A DNA stretch of 64,000 bases from Roseospirillum parvum (GTDB lineage: Bacteria; Pseudomonadota; Alphaproteobacteria; Rhodospirillales; Rhodospirillaceae), in NCBI RefSeq assembly GCF_900100455.1, contig NZ_FNCV01000002.1:186001-250000 (forward strand), read 5' to 3'. A model generated the notes under the pieces. That model was not told the DNA's origin. It saw only the letters and a list, made by a program, of their open reading frames with translations, and did not search any database. Shown here one piece after another: positions 1-7,639 of the stretch (position 1 is its first letter; each line of letters begins with the position of its first letter). The position numbers and the translations under genes are program-made.

Positions 1-575
1 ACGACTGGGGCGGCATCGTGCTGCACGACGTGATCAACCGCCGCCACGCCGAAAAAGCCCTGGAAGCCGGGGTCGACGGCCTGATCCTGGTCGGCGCCGG
101 AGCCGGCGGGCACGGCGGGTTCCTCAACCCCTTCGCCCTGATGGCCGAGATCCGCCCGCTGTTCGACGGCCCGCTGATCCTCGCCGGGGCCATCTCCACC
201 GGAGCCCAGATCGCCGCCGCCCGGGTGCTCGGCGCCGACGCCGCCTACCTCGGCACCCGCTTCCTGGCGACCGCCGAATGCGCCATCCGCGACGATTACA
301 AACAGGCCATCCTCACGGCCCGGGCGGCCGACATCGTGACCACCGCCGCGGTCAGCGGCATCCCCGGCAACTTCCTGAAACCCAGCCTGGACGCCGCCGG
401 CATCGACCCGCGCGCCGAAACCAAAAACCTCGACATGACCGAAGAGGTGAAAGCCTGGCGCGACATCTGGTCGGCCGGCCACGGCGTCGGCAGCATCACC
501 GATTGCCCCCCCGTGGCCGAACTGATCCAACGCCTCGCCACGGAATACCAAAACGCCCTGAACGCCGTCGGCTGA
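1..575 (+). CDS. Nitronate monooxygenase (2-nitropropane dioxygenase family), 3' part
   Basis: The gene enters from the left edge and reads in frame from base 3; about 190 C-terminal residues are present. It is an FMN-dependent TIM-barrel enzyme that oxidises alkyl nitronates to carbonyl compounds and nitrite. Visible family marks are the HDV at the start of the fragment, the glycine-rich phosphate-binding stretch GAGAGGHGG (about residue 27 of the visible part), GAISTG, and GADAAYLGTRFLAT, the usual second phosphate-binding segment. The ending, with an ITDCPPVAEL stretch, is normal. It converges on dapB across a palindromic repeat. Enoyl-ACP reductase FabK is a related fold, but the HGGF arrangement fits nitronate monooxygenase better. 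Confidence 0.88.
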   Translation, partial: DWGGIVLHDVINRRHAEKALEAGVDGLILVGAGAGGHGGFLNPFALMAEIRPLFDGPLILAGAISTGAQIAAARVLGADAAYLGTRFLATAECAIRDDYKQAILTARAADIVTTAAVSGIPGNFLKPSLDAAGIDPRAETKNLDMTEEVKAWRDIWSAGHGVGSITDCPPVAELIQRLATEYQNALNAVG

Positions 576-591
576 GGCGTCGGCTTCGCCG

Positions 592-774
592 CAAAGGGGC
601 GCCGCCCCTTTGAACCCCGCTGGGGAGGCCGGGGGCCTCCCCAGACCCCACCCTGAATCAAAACCCCACCCAGGGGGGCTTGCCCCCCCTGGGTGGGGTT
701 TTAAGTCACGGCGGGGGTCCGGGGGGGCCCCTGGTCCCCCCGGCGGGGGTTCCAAGGGGGCAGCGCCCCCTTGG
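592..774. repeat. Composite palindromic repeat, short form (copy A1)
   Basis: A near-symmetrical string of hairpins between two convergent genes. The outer hairpins are AAAGGGGC/GCCCCTTT on the left and CAAGGGGGC/GCCCCCTTG on the right. Inside are GGGGAGGCC/GGCCTCCCC and GGGGGCCCC/GGTCCCCC. The centre is AAAACCCCACCC...GGGTGGGGTTTT, ideal for a terminator read in both directions. The same architecture recurs at 48217-48400, and the outer arms recur around different cores elsewhere in the window. Confidence 0.85.
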
Positions 775-804
775 CGGTGAGGCCCACGCCCCGGCCGATG
801 GCGT

Positions 805-1602
805 TCAGAGGCCCAGGACGTCGAACATGGAGTAGTGGCCTGGGTCTTTGTTTTTCAGCCACATGGCGGCGAGCACGGCGCCGCGGGCGAAGAGGGTTCG
901 GTCGCTGGCTTTGTGGGTCAACTCCAGGCGTTCGCCGTTGCTGGCGAAGATCACCGTGTGGTCGCCGATGACGTCGCCGCCGCGCAGGGTGGCGAAGCCG
1001 ATTTCGCCGTCCGGGCGGGGGCCGGTGTGGCCATCACGGGTGGTCCGGGCCACCTCGTCGAGTTTGACGCCGCGGCCTTCGGCGGCGGCCTGGCCCAGGC
1101 CGAGGGCGGTGCCGGAGGGGGCATCGACCTTGTGGCGGTGGTGCATTTCCAGCACCTCGATGTCGTATTCGGGGCCCATCAGGGCGGCCACCTGGCGGGT
1201 CAGGGCGGTCAGCACGGTGACCCCGACGCTCATGTTGGGGGCCTGGACCAGGGCGATCTTCTCGGCCGCCTGGGCCAGAAGCTCGTGGTCTTCGCCCGAC
1301 AGGCCGGTGGTGCCGATGACCAGGGCGGTGCCGGTTTCCATGGCCAGGGCGAGGTGGCTGCGGGTCGCCGCCGGGGTGGTGAAGTCGATCACCACCTGGG
1401 CCTTTTCGAACAGGGCGCCGGGGTTGTTGGTGATTTCGGCGCCCAGGGTGTCGCGGCCGATGAGGGTGCCCATGTCCTTGCCGAGCAGGCCGCCGTGCGG
1501 GCGTTCGGTGCCGCCGACCAGTTGCGCTCCTTCGGTGGCCACCACCTGGGTGACCAGGGCGCGGCCCATGCGGCCGGCGCATCCGACGATGCCGATTTTC
1601 AT
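805..1602 (-). CDS. dapB: 4-hydroxy-tetrahydrodipicolinate reductase DapB
   Basis: NAD(P)H-dependent reduction of 4-hydroxy-tetrahydrodipicolinate in the diaminopimelate/lysine pathway, cytosolic. The 265-residue protein has the usual DapB length. The N-terminal Rossmann motif GCAGRMGR lies at residues 7-14. The catalytic signature [13 protein letters not shown] sits near residue 155, carrying the general-acid histidine and the substrate-binding lysine. The C-terminal GxVxAAxWL-type ending is present ([13 protein letters not shown]). It is transcribed away from the tRNA-Arg gene and converges on the nitronate monooxygenase gene. dapF of the same pathway lies far off at 47.4 kb. Confidence 0.96.
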   Translation of the reverse strand: MKIGIVGCAGRMGRALVTQVVATEGAQLVGGTERPHGGLLGKDMGTLIGRDTLGAEITNNPGALFEKAQVVIDFTTPAATRSHLALAMETGTALVIGTTGLSGEDHELLAQAAEKIALVQAPNMSVGVTVLTALTRQVAALMGPEYDIEVLEMHHRHKVDAPSGTALGLGQAAAEGRGVKLDEVARTTRDGHTGPRPDGEIGFATLRGGDVIGDHTVIFASNGERLELTHKASDRTLFARGAVLAAMWLKNKDPGHYSMFDVLGL

Positions 1603-1704
1603 GCTTGGCGCCTCCCAGCCTTGATCGAACGCCCCGTCCTCGACCGGCGCGGGCGGCGTTCGGCCGCCCGGGCGGGGGCACGGAACGCGATCAACGGGAG
1701 GAGG

Positions 1705-1781
1705 TGGCGCACCCGACAGGATTCGAACCTGTGACCTCCGCCTTCGGAGGGCGGCACTCTATCCAGCTGAGCTACGGGTGC
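1705..1781 (-). tRNA. tRNA-Arg, anticodon CCG
   Basis: A complete 77-nt cloverleaf with encoded CCA. The acceptor GCACCCG pairs with CGGGTGC, the D stem GCTC with GAGT, the anticodon stem CCGCC with GGCGG around loop CTCCGAA, and the T stem ACAGG with CCTGT around TTCGAAT. The anticodon CCG reads the Arg codon CGG, a common codon in this G+C-rich genome. Confidence 0.97.
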
Positions 1782-1895
1782 CCATCGGGGCGGGACGGCG
1801 GGGCCGTCCGTGAACGGGCTGTATAGCCCATCGCCCCGGGGGCTGCCAAGGGGGAATGCCGGTGCGGAAAGCCGGGGAAGAAAAGGCGGCCTCCG

Positions 1896-3221
1896 TCAGG
1901 TGGCGAGCCCGATGTGGCTGTGGCCGAAGACGGGAACGGCGAAGCTGGCCTGGGGGTCGGGGGCAAGGTCGGGCCGGGTCAGGGCCAGCACGTCGCCCTG
2001 GTGGCCGGCGATCAGCCAGTGGGTGCCGCCGGGCCCCAGGGTCAGGCCGCAGGGGTAGGGCAGGCCGAGGCCGGCGGTATCGATGATGCGCCGGATGCCG
2101 CCATCCTCGCCACTCTCGATCAGCGTGTGGGAGCTGGGATAGGTGGTCAGGAAGACGCGCTGCACCGGGTCGTGGACGATGGACAGGCCCTGGCGCTGGG
2201 CGGTCGGCGGTTGGGCCAGCATTTCCCTGCCCTGGGCGGCGCCGGCGGGGCGGTGCAAAAGGCCGGCCGGCAGATAGGCCAGGTCGTCGCCGATGGTGGC
2301 GTCGCGCCGGGTCAGGCCGGGCATGGCCTGGCGGGCCGGCGGGCTGTCGGCGGCGCCCAGCCGCACCTGGACGCAGGCGGTGGTGCCGTCCGGGGCCATG
2401 GCGAGGTGGCGCAGCTCGGCGTCCGGCCGGCCGGGCAGCTTGTCGAGCAGGCGGCCGGAAGCCAGCTCGATCAGGCACAGGCTGGGCTCGACCAGATCGC
2501 GGGCCTGAAGGCTGTCCAGGCCGGCGCGTGGGCGGGTCGAGCCGTAGTGGGCCACCGCCACCGTCTTGCCGTCGGGCAGCAGGTGCACATCGTGCGGGCC
2601 GATGCCCTGGCTGGAGAAGCTCTCCAGCGGCTTCAGGGTTTCCGCCTCGCGCACGGTGAGGCGCCCGTAATGGAACTGGGCCCGGTTGCCGAAGGTGTCG
2701 TAGGGGGCGCGCTCGACGGTCAGCAGCCGTTTGCCGCCGGGCAGGAAGATGGCGTGGCCGCCGCCCACGAAGTCGGCGGCGAAGGGGGCCGACAGGGCCA
2801 CCATGTCCAGGCTTTGGGCGTCGAAGGCGACGCTGCGCCGGCCGCCCTGGGTGTGGAAGACGGCCAGCCCGGTTTCCGGCGCCGTGGCGATGACGTGTCC
2901 CTGGATCGGAAACAGGGCGGCATCGACCTCGCCCGTGGCCAGCGACAGCCGGCTGACCAGCGACAGCGGGCCGTCGTGCCCCTGGGGGATGGCGCGGGCG
3001 AGGTGCGGATGCTCAACCACCGGGCGGCCGTCGAAGCGGGCCAGATGCGGGTGGTAGCCGGGGATGAGCAGGGCCGGTCCGGCGACCCGACGCCCCGGGA
3101 CGGTGGCCCGGCGGGGCACCGGGGCCAGGGTGGCGCAGCCGGTCAAGACGCCGGAAACACTGACCGCCGCGCCCTTGAGCAGGGTGCGGCGGTCGATGCC
3201 CGTGGTTGGTTCGTGGTCCAC
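1896..3221 (-). CDS. DUF1513 beta-propeller-like exported protein
   Basis: A 441-residue protein of the DUF1513 family, whose members are usually exported and found near iron-uptake genes; the molecular function is not established. The GTG start at 3221 lies 11 nt after the upstream stop. It gives a twin-arginine-type N-terminus (DRRTLLKGA near residue 9) followed by a short hydrophobic stretch and a lipobox-like LTGC, so it is probably a Tat-exported lipoprotein. The family core is visible as IGPHDVHLLPDGKTVAVAH with repeated six-bladed propeller-like segments (LRHLAMAPDG, SIVHDP, PYPCGLTLGPGG). It ends an operon with a lipoprotein gene and probably the FecR genes. The imelysin and DUF1111 partners often seen with DUF1513 are absent. 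Confidence 0.75.
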   Translation of the reverse strand: MDHEPTTGIDRRTLLKGAAVSVSGVLTGCATLAPVPRRATVPGRRVAGPALLIPGYHPHLARFDGRPVVEHPHLARAIPQGHDGPLSLVSRLSLATGEVDAALFPIQGHVIATAPETGLAVFHTQGGRRSVAFDAQSLDMVALSAPFAADFVGGGHAIFLPGGKRLLTVERAPYDTFGNRAQFHYGRLTVREAETLKPLESFSSQGIGPHDVHLLPDGKTVAVAHYGSTRPRAGLDSLQARDLVEPSLCLIELASGRLLDKLPGRPDAELRHLAMAPDGTTACVQVRLGAADSPPARQAMPGLTRRDATIGDDLAYLPAGLLHRPAGAAQGREMLAQPPTAQRQGLSIVHDPVQRVFLTTYPSSHTLIESGEDGGIRRIIDTAGLGLPYPCGLTLGPGGTHWLIAGHQGDVLALTRPDLAPDPQASFAVPVFGHSHIGLAT

Positions 3222-3232
3222 CGGGGCCGGGC

Positions 3233-4015
3233 TCAGGACCCGGCCGCGCCGTGCACCCGGCGGTACCAGTCGCGGGCCCATTCGGTCAGGGTGACGACCA
3301 CCGCCTGCTTGCCGGGATCGGCCGCCACCGCGGTGCGGGTCCAATCGTCGGCCGTCCACGGCTTGTCGGCGGGGTACAGCAGGTCGGGATTGAACAGGTA
3401 CTCCACATAGGCCCGTTGGGTGCTGATGTCCTTGCGGGCAAAGCGGGCGCCGAGCATGGTCACCGGCAGGTAGTCGCCGGTCGTCCGGGCGTAGGCATCC
3501 ATGTCGGCGACAATCGGGTGCGGGGTGCCGGCGGTGCCCAGGTTGAGGGCGCGGACATGCCAGCAGTCGAGGTCGGGGCCGCGGACGGTCTCGGTCAGGT
3601 CGGCGTTGGCCTTGACCTCGGCCACCTGCACGGTGGGGTCATCGGCTTCCGTCAGGCAGCCTTCGAAGCCCGACCAGTAGGTGCTGCCCCGGCCGTGCTT
3701 GGCCTGCACCCAGGTGACGATGGCCCGGTCGATGACGCCGTTCGCCCGGCTGACCAGCACCGTGTAATACTGGGTGGCGGCGCGGCTGCCCGGGGTGCGG
3801 AAGCTCTCCGACACCGCCAACTCCCACTCACCCGGCGGCAAGGGGAAGGTTTCGCCAAGCAGGGTGTGGCTGCCGGTGAACACCTGCGGCGGCGCGCTGA
3901 GGTCGACCGGTGGCGGGGCCATGCCCAGGTCCAGGGTCTGGCAGCCGGCGAGCAGGCCGGCGGCCAGGGCGAGGCTGCCCAGGCGGACAGCACGGGGGAA
4001 ACGAATCTGCTTCAT
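3233..4015 (-). CDS. Lipoprotein of unknown function
   Basis: I do not recognise a family. The second of two close ATG codons (4015) is preferred because GGGGAG lies 9 nt before it; the first, at 4021, would be only 3 nt away. A signal peptide of about 20 residues ends in the lipobox LLAGC, then comes a proline-rich linker. The mature part of about 235 residues contains several Cys (FEGCLTEAD, LDCWHVRALN) and the pattern WTADDWTRTAVAADPGKQ near the end. It lies between FecR-1 (15 nt) and DUF1513 (11 nt) in one orientation, so all are probably expressed together at the envelope. Confidence 0.7.
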   Translation of the reverse strand: MKQIRFPRAVRLGSLALAAGLLAGCQTLDLGMAPPPVDLSAPPQVFTGSHTLLGETFPLPPGEWELAVSESFRTPGSRAATQYYTVLVSRANGVIDRAIVTWVQAKHGRGSTYWSGFEGCLTEADDPTVQVAEVKANADLTETVRGPDLDCWHVRALNLGTAGTPHPIVADMDAYARTTGDYLPVTMLGARFARKDISTQRAYVEYLFNPDLLYPADKPWTADDWTRTAVAADPGKQAVVVTLTEWARDWYRRVHGAAGS

Positions 4016-4030
4016 GGTCATGGTCTCCCC

Positions 4031-4924
4031 TTAGTGGTGTCCACCGCCGCCGCCGCCGCCGTCTCCGCCGCCGCTGCCGTCACCGCCGCTGCCGCGACCG
4101 ACGCCGCCCGACACGCCGCCGGGCGGATCGCCATGGCTGGCGGTGCCATCGCCACCGAAGCTTTCCGGTGCCGCGGTGGCGGTCGTGATGCTGGCCTCGC
4201 CACGGGCCGTACCGGCCCGGCTGGCCAGCGAACTGAAGGTGGTCGGGGCCAGGGTGACGGACGGCGGCGACAAGGTGGCCAGGGCGGTGTTCAGCGCCCC
4301 GACCACCGCCGCCGCCGGGGTTCCGGCCGCGTCGCGCGGTTCGGAGGGAACGCCGGCCACATCGACCACGGTGAACTGCCCGGGCGCCACGTCGACGCTG
4401 CGCTGGCTGCTGCCGGTGACGCTGACCGCCCCGGTTTCGACCACCGCCACCGTCTCCTGCTGGGCCGTCACGGCGATCACCAGACCGGTGCCGCGAATGC
4501 CGATCGAGGCATTGGGAGTGAGAATCTTGTAGCTTTCCGAGGCCATCGAGCCCGAAGCCCAGCGCATGGCGCCGGAAACCAGGGTCAGCGCCGCCTCGCC
4601 GGCATTGCTGGCCGGGTCGTAGACGAAGCTGTCAACCCGCACCTCGGCCCCCGGACCCAGGGTCAACTCGGTGCCGTCTTCCAGCAGGTTCTTGTTGGCG
4701 CTGTCGGCGCCGGTGCGCACCAGCGCCTCGAACAGCACCCGCGCCCCTTCCGGCAGCGCGGCGCTGCCGCGCCGGGTGACCTGCTCGACCTGATTGACCG
4801 ACAGCACGCTGGTCCCCACCTCGGTGCCCGGACTCTGGGCGCTCGCCGGGCCGGCCACCAGCAGGAGGCCCCCCAGCAACGCGACGGCGGGCGCCTGGGT
4901 TATCCCGAAAGGCAAGTGTATCAC
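4031..4924 (-). CDS. FecR-domain exported protein, copy 1
   Basis: A 297-residue protein starting with GTG at 4924, with GGGGGGA about 10 nt upstream. A classical signal peptide ends near AQS (residues 28-31). A FecR domain covers about residues 60-170: ARVLFEALVRTG, LEDGTELTLGPGAEVRVDSFVYDP and the characteristic TPNASIGIRGTG. Unlike the anti-sigma FecR, it has no cytoplasmic N-terminal domain and no transmembrane helix after the signal, so it is an extracytoplasmic FecR-fold protein. The C-terminus is a Gly/Ser/Asp-rich tail ending in two His, which could be a linker or metal-touching tail. It is a tandem paralogue of the gene at 5101-6123. Confidence 0.8.
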   Translation of the reverse strand: MIHLPFGITQAPAVALLGGLLLVAGPASAQSPGTEVGTSVLSVNQVEQVTRRGSAALPEGARVLFEALVRTGADSANKNLLEDGTELTLGPGAEVRVDSFVYDPASNAGEAALTLVSGAMRWASGSMASESYKILTPNASIGIRGTGLVIAVTAQQETVAVVETGAVSVTGSSQRSVDVAPGQFTVVDVAGVPSEPRDAAGTPAAAVVGALNTALATLSPPSVTLAPTTFSSLASRAGTARGEASITTATAAPESFGGDGTASHGDPPGGVSGGVGRGSGGDGSGGGDGGGGGGGHH

Positions 4925-5100
4925 GATCTGCTATCCCCCCATGAAAGCCCCGGTCGAGCCCATGCGCCCGACCGACCCGCCCCCTGACCAGCCCCCCTTT
5001 TCGCGGCCAGGGTCCAGATGGCATAGTTTATCGAGGGTTGCCCGCCGGCTCAACCTTTTCGCCTCCGGCCGACCCAACGGGCAGCCCGACCGGCGCGGGC

Positions 5101-6123
5101 TCAGAGACTCCCGACCGTGCCACCGCCGCTGCCGCCGCCGCCGCTGCCACCGCTGACGCTGTCGCGGGAGGTCGCACCGGCATCGCGGCCCGGGTGGTCG
5201 GACTGTCCCGGGGGACTCCCGGCATCACCATCACCGCCGAAACTCCGGCTGGCCGCCGCCGGAGTCGCGGCGGCACGGCTGCGCGCCGCGCTGGCCCGGC
5301 TGGCCAGGGTCTCGTAGGTGATCGGCGGCAGGGTGACCCGGGGCGGGGTCAGAGTGGCGAGATCGGTGTTCAGGCCGCCGAGCACCGAGGCCCCCGCCGT
5401 GCCGGTCACATCGCGCGGCGCGGAGGGCACCCCTTGCGCATCGACCACGGTGAACTGCCCGGGCCCCACGTCGACGCTGCGCTGGCTGCTGCCGGTGACG
5501 GTGATCGCGCCGGTCTCGACCAGGGCCACCGTCTCCTGCCGGGCGGTCACGGCGACCACCAGACCGGTGCCGCGAATGCCGATCGAGGCGGTGGGAGTGA
5601 GAATCCGATAGTTTTCCGAGGCCATCGAGCCCGAGGCCCAGCGCATGGCGCCGGAGACCAGGGTCAGCGCCGCCTCACCCGTGCCAGTGGCCGGGTCGTA
5701 GACGAAGCTGTCAACCCGCACCTCGGCGCGCGGACCCAGGGTCAGCTCGGTGCCGTCCTCCAGGATGTCCTTGTTGGCGCTGTGCGCCCCGGTGCGCAGC
5801 AGCGAGTCGAACCGCACCCGGGCCCCTTCGGGCAGGGGTGCCGCGGTCTGGCCGGCAACCTGCTCGACCTCATTCACCGACAGCACGCTGGTTCCCACCT
5901 CGGCGCCGGCGGCCTGGGCCAGCGCCGGCGCGGCGGGGGTGGCGAACGGCCAGACCAGGGCCACGGCTAGAGCAGATCGTGCGAAATGTGAGTCGCGGAG
6001 CGCTTCAGATTTCGCACGATCGGCTCTGGATTTTAGGTGTAGAGCCGATTTGAGCGAAAAATCGGGAACCACCAAGTGGTTCCGATTTTTCGCTCTCGGC
6101 TCTAGCGGAGCAAATCGTCGCAT
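5101..6123 (-). CDS. FecR-domain exported protein, copy 2, with in-frame repeat insertion
   Basis: A tandem paralogue of the neighbouring FecR gene; from AGAEVGTSVLSVN onward the two are nearly co-linear. The start at 6123 is fixed by AGGAGG 9 nt before ATG. The N-terminal 50 residues are abnormal: after MRRFAP comes a highly charged segment encoded by a palindromic element (5967-6105), and only then the hydrophobic core LAVALVWPF and cleavage region APALAQ. Removing 135 nt between the duplicated CTAG sites restores an ordinary signal peptide. Whether the present protein is exported is unclear. The FecR core (DGTELTLGPRAEVRVDSF, TPTASIGIRGTG) and the Gly-rich tail are intact. Confidence 0.8.
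   Translation of the reverse strand: MRRFAPLEPRAKNRNHLVVPDFSLKSALHLKSRADRAKSEALRDSHFARSALAVALVWPFATPAAPALAQAAGAEVGTSVLSVNEVEQVAGQTAAPLPEGARVRFDSLLRTGAHSANKDILEDGTELTLGPRAEVRVDSFVYDPATGTGEAALTLVSGAMRWASGSMASENYRILTPTASIGIRGTGLVVAVTARQETVALVETGAITVTGSSQRSVDVGPGQFTVVDAQGVPSAPRDVTGTAGASVLGGLNTDLATLTPPRVTLPPITYETLASRASAARSRAAATPAAASRSFGGDGDAGSPPGQSDHPGRDAGATSRDSVSGGSGGGGSGGGTVGSL
5967..6105. mobile_element. Double-hairpin palindromic element inserted in a coding sequence
   Basis: An A+T-richer block of 139 nt bounded by CTAG on both sides, with ends CTAGAGC and GCTCTAG. It holds two hairpins. The first (5969-6027) pairs GATCGTGCGAAAT with ATTTCGCACGATC, closed by AGAGC/GCTCT. The second (6041-6103) pairs AGAGCCGA and GAGCGAAAAATCGG with their complements around AACCACCAAGTGGTT. 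If CTAG is the duplicated target, the net insertion is 135 nt (45 codons), keeping frame. The layout resembles MITE-like or Rickettsia-type palindromic elements, and the terminal AGAGC recalls intergenic mosaic elements of other alphaproteobacteria. It encodes no protein of its own. Confidence 0.8.
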
Positions 6124-6381
6124 CGGCGGAGTCCTCCTGGCGAGGGGCCGGGACACGGCGTGAGCGGGGAGCAGCCGCGTCGTTATTAAGAATATGAACT
6201 ATTATCGTTTCAATTTTCCCGACCCACAATGGCTTTTGCGGGTTTTTGGAATATCCCCGGCGCCCACGGCGCGCCCTTCCGACCACGGAACACCGTGGCA
6301 GGGCTGCGTTTCTCTTTGTCGATAGAGGGGTTTGGGGGCGGAACGCCGGCCTCCGGCCCGCCCCGCCGGGCGGCGCCCGGC

Positions 6382-6708
6382 TCAGCCGTCGCCGATGACC
6401 TTGTCGGGGGCGGCGTCGGCAGGGGCGGAGGGGGCGGTCTCCCCCTCATCGGCCGACTCGGCGCCATCCAGATAGGCGTCGATGACCTGATAGAGGGTCT
6501 CCGCCGTCTCCGGGTCGCTGACCACCAGATTGGCCCGGCCGCCGTAGATGTTGAGCAGATATCCCCGGGCGGCGCAGACCTCCTCCAGCGCCGCGACGAA
6601 GGGCGCGATGACCCGGCCGTGCAGACTCTCGGCGGTCGGGCAGTCGGCCATGCGGGCGACCAGCAGGGCGGACAGATCGTCGGCGCGGGGGCTCTTGCGG
6701 CGGGCCAT
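6382..6708 (-). CDS. Small protein of unknown function
   Basis: A 108-residue protein with no family I recognise. It begins MARRKS, 5 nt after the creatininase stop, with GAGGA inside the end of the creatininase gene as ribosome site, so it is translationally linked to it. The middle is a compact alpha/beta-looking segment (EEVCAARGYLLNIYGGRANLVV). The last 25 residues are acidic and Ala/Pro-rich and look disordered. It is the last gene of the Amt-like/creatininase operon. Confidence 0.55.
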   Translation of the reverse strand: MARRKSPRADDLSALLVARMADCPTAESLHGRVIAPFVAALEEVCAARGYLLNIYGGRANLVVSDPETAETLYQVIDAYLDGAESADEGETAPSAPADAAPDKVIGDG

Positions 6709-6713
6709 CGGGC

Positions 6714-7454
6714 TCAGTCCTCGGCCAGCAGGCGGTGCCAGGCTTCGGCGATCTCGCCGACCGCCGTGTCCAGCAGCCGGGCCCCGTGCTCGGGCCGCGA
6801 CAGCGAGGGGTCGCTGCCCATGCGGCCGTCGGGGAAGCGGCGCCGCACGTCGTGGCGGTCGTGGAAGCTGCCGCGCGGCGCCGGGCCGGAGAAGGTGGCC
6901 GGCTTGATGTGTTCGGGCAACAGGTGCTGGGTCAGCGAGACCTCGCTCGGCGTGGCGTGGGAGCCCTCGTTGTCGCCATAAAGCTCGGCCGCCAGCCGCC
7001 CCACCGCCGGGCCGAGGAACCAGTTGGCGATGCGCATGCGAAGCCCCGGCGCCTCGGGCCGGGTGGCGCGGCGGGCGGCGTGGACCTCGTAGAAGGCGGC
7101 GTTCAGGCTGGGGATGTTGCCGCCATGCCCGTTGACGAACAGAAAGCGGTCGAAGCCATGCTCGGCCAACGCGCCGACCACGTCGCCGATCAGCGCCACC
7201 AGGGTCGAGGGCTTGAGGGTGATGGTGCCGGGAAAGGCCATGTGGTGCTCGGCCATGCCGATGGACAGGGTCGGGGCCACCAGCGCCCCGGTCGCCTCGC
7301 CGACCCCCCGGGCCACCGCCTCGGCGCACAGGGCGTCGGTGCCGATCAGCCCATTGGGCCCGTGCTGCTCGGTCGAGCCGATGGGCACCACGATGCCGGT
7401 GCAGGTGGCGAGATAGGCCTCGACCTCGGGCCAGGTGGCGGTGGCAAGCTGCAT
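6714..7454 (-). CDS. Creatininase-family amidohydrolase
   Basis: A 246-residue metal-dependent amidohydrolase-like protein. Family marks are GSTEQHGPNGLIGTDA (residues 26-41; Glu/His/Asp metal ligands), VNGHGGN (about 108-114) and GDNEGSHATPSEVSL, where the usual HAGxxET is replaced by HATPSE. Known members cleave creatinine or formamidopyrimidine intermediates, or act on mycofactocin peptides; the substrate here cannot be told. It lies 17 nt downstream of a one-helix membrane peptide gene and an Amt-like gene, so release or handling of ammonium is a possible but unproven link. Confidence 0.82.
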   Translation of the reverse strand: MQLATATWPEVEAYLATCTGIVVPIGSTEQHGPNGLIGTDALCAEAVARGVGEATGALVAPTLSIGMAEHHMAFPGTITLKPSTLVALIGDVVGALAEHGFDRFLFVNGHGGNIPSLNAAFYEVHAARRATRPEAPGLRMRIANWFLGPAVGRLAAELYGDNEGSHATPSEVSLTQHLLPEHIKPATFSGPAPRGSFHDRHDVRRRFPDGRMGSDPSLSRPEHGARLLDTAVGEIAEAWHRLLAED

Positions 7455-7471
7455 GGTGGCCTTCCTCGTTT

Positions 7472-7639
7472 CTACTCGGCGGGGGGTTCCTGGCCCCGCG
7501 CGGCGGCGGCCAGGGCGCGGCTGGCGAACACCCAGACGGCGGCCAGGAGCAGCACCAACAGCGGCTCGATGTCGCCGGCGAAGGGGTACAGGGCCTGCCC
7601 CGGGGCGAGCCCGGTCCAGTCGGCGATGCCGGTGCTCAT
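7472..7639 (-). CDS. Single-pass membrane peptide (55 residues)
   Basis: The ATG overlaps the stop of the Amt-like gene (ATGA, 7636-7639), implying coupled translation. The peptide has a polar N-terminal third, one hydrophobic helix (IEPLLVLLLAAVWVFA, about residues 24-39) and a short basic/acidic tail. It is too small for family assignment. The coupling and size suggest a partner or accessory subunit of the channel encoded just upstream. Confidence 0.6.
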   Translation of the reverse strand: MSTGIADWTGLAPGQALYPFAGDIEPLLVLLLAAVWVFASRALAAAARGQEPPAE

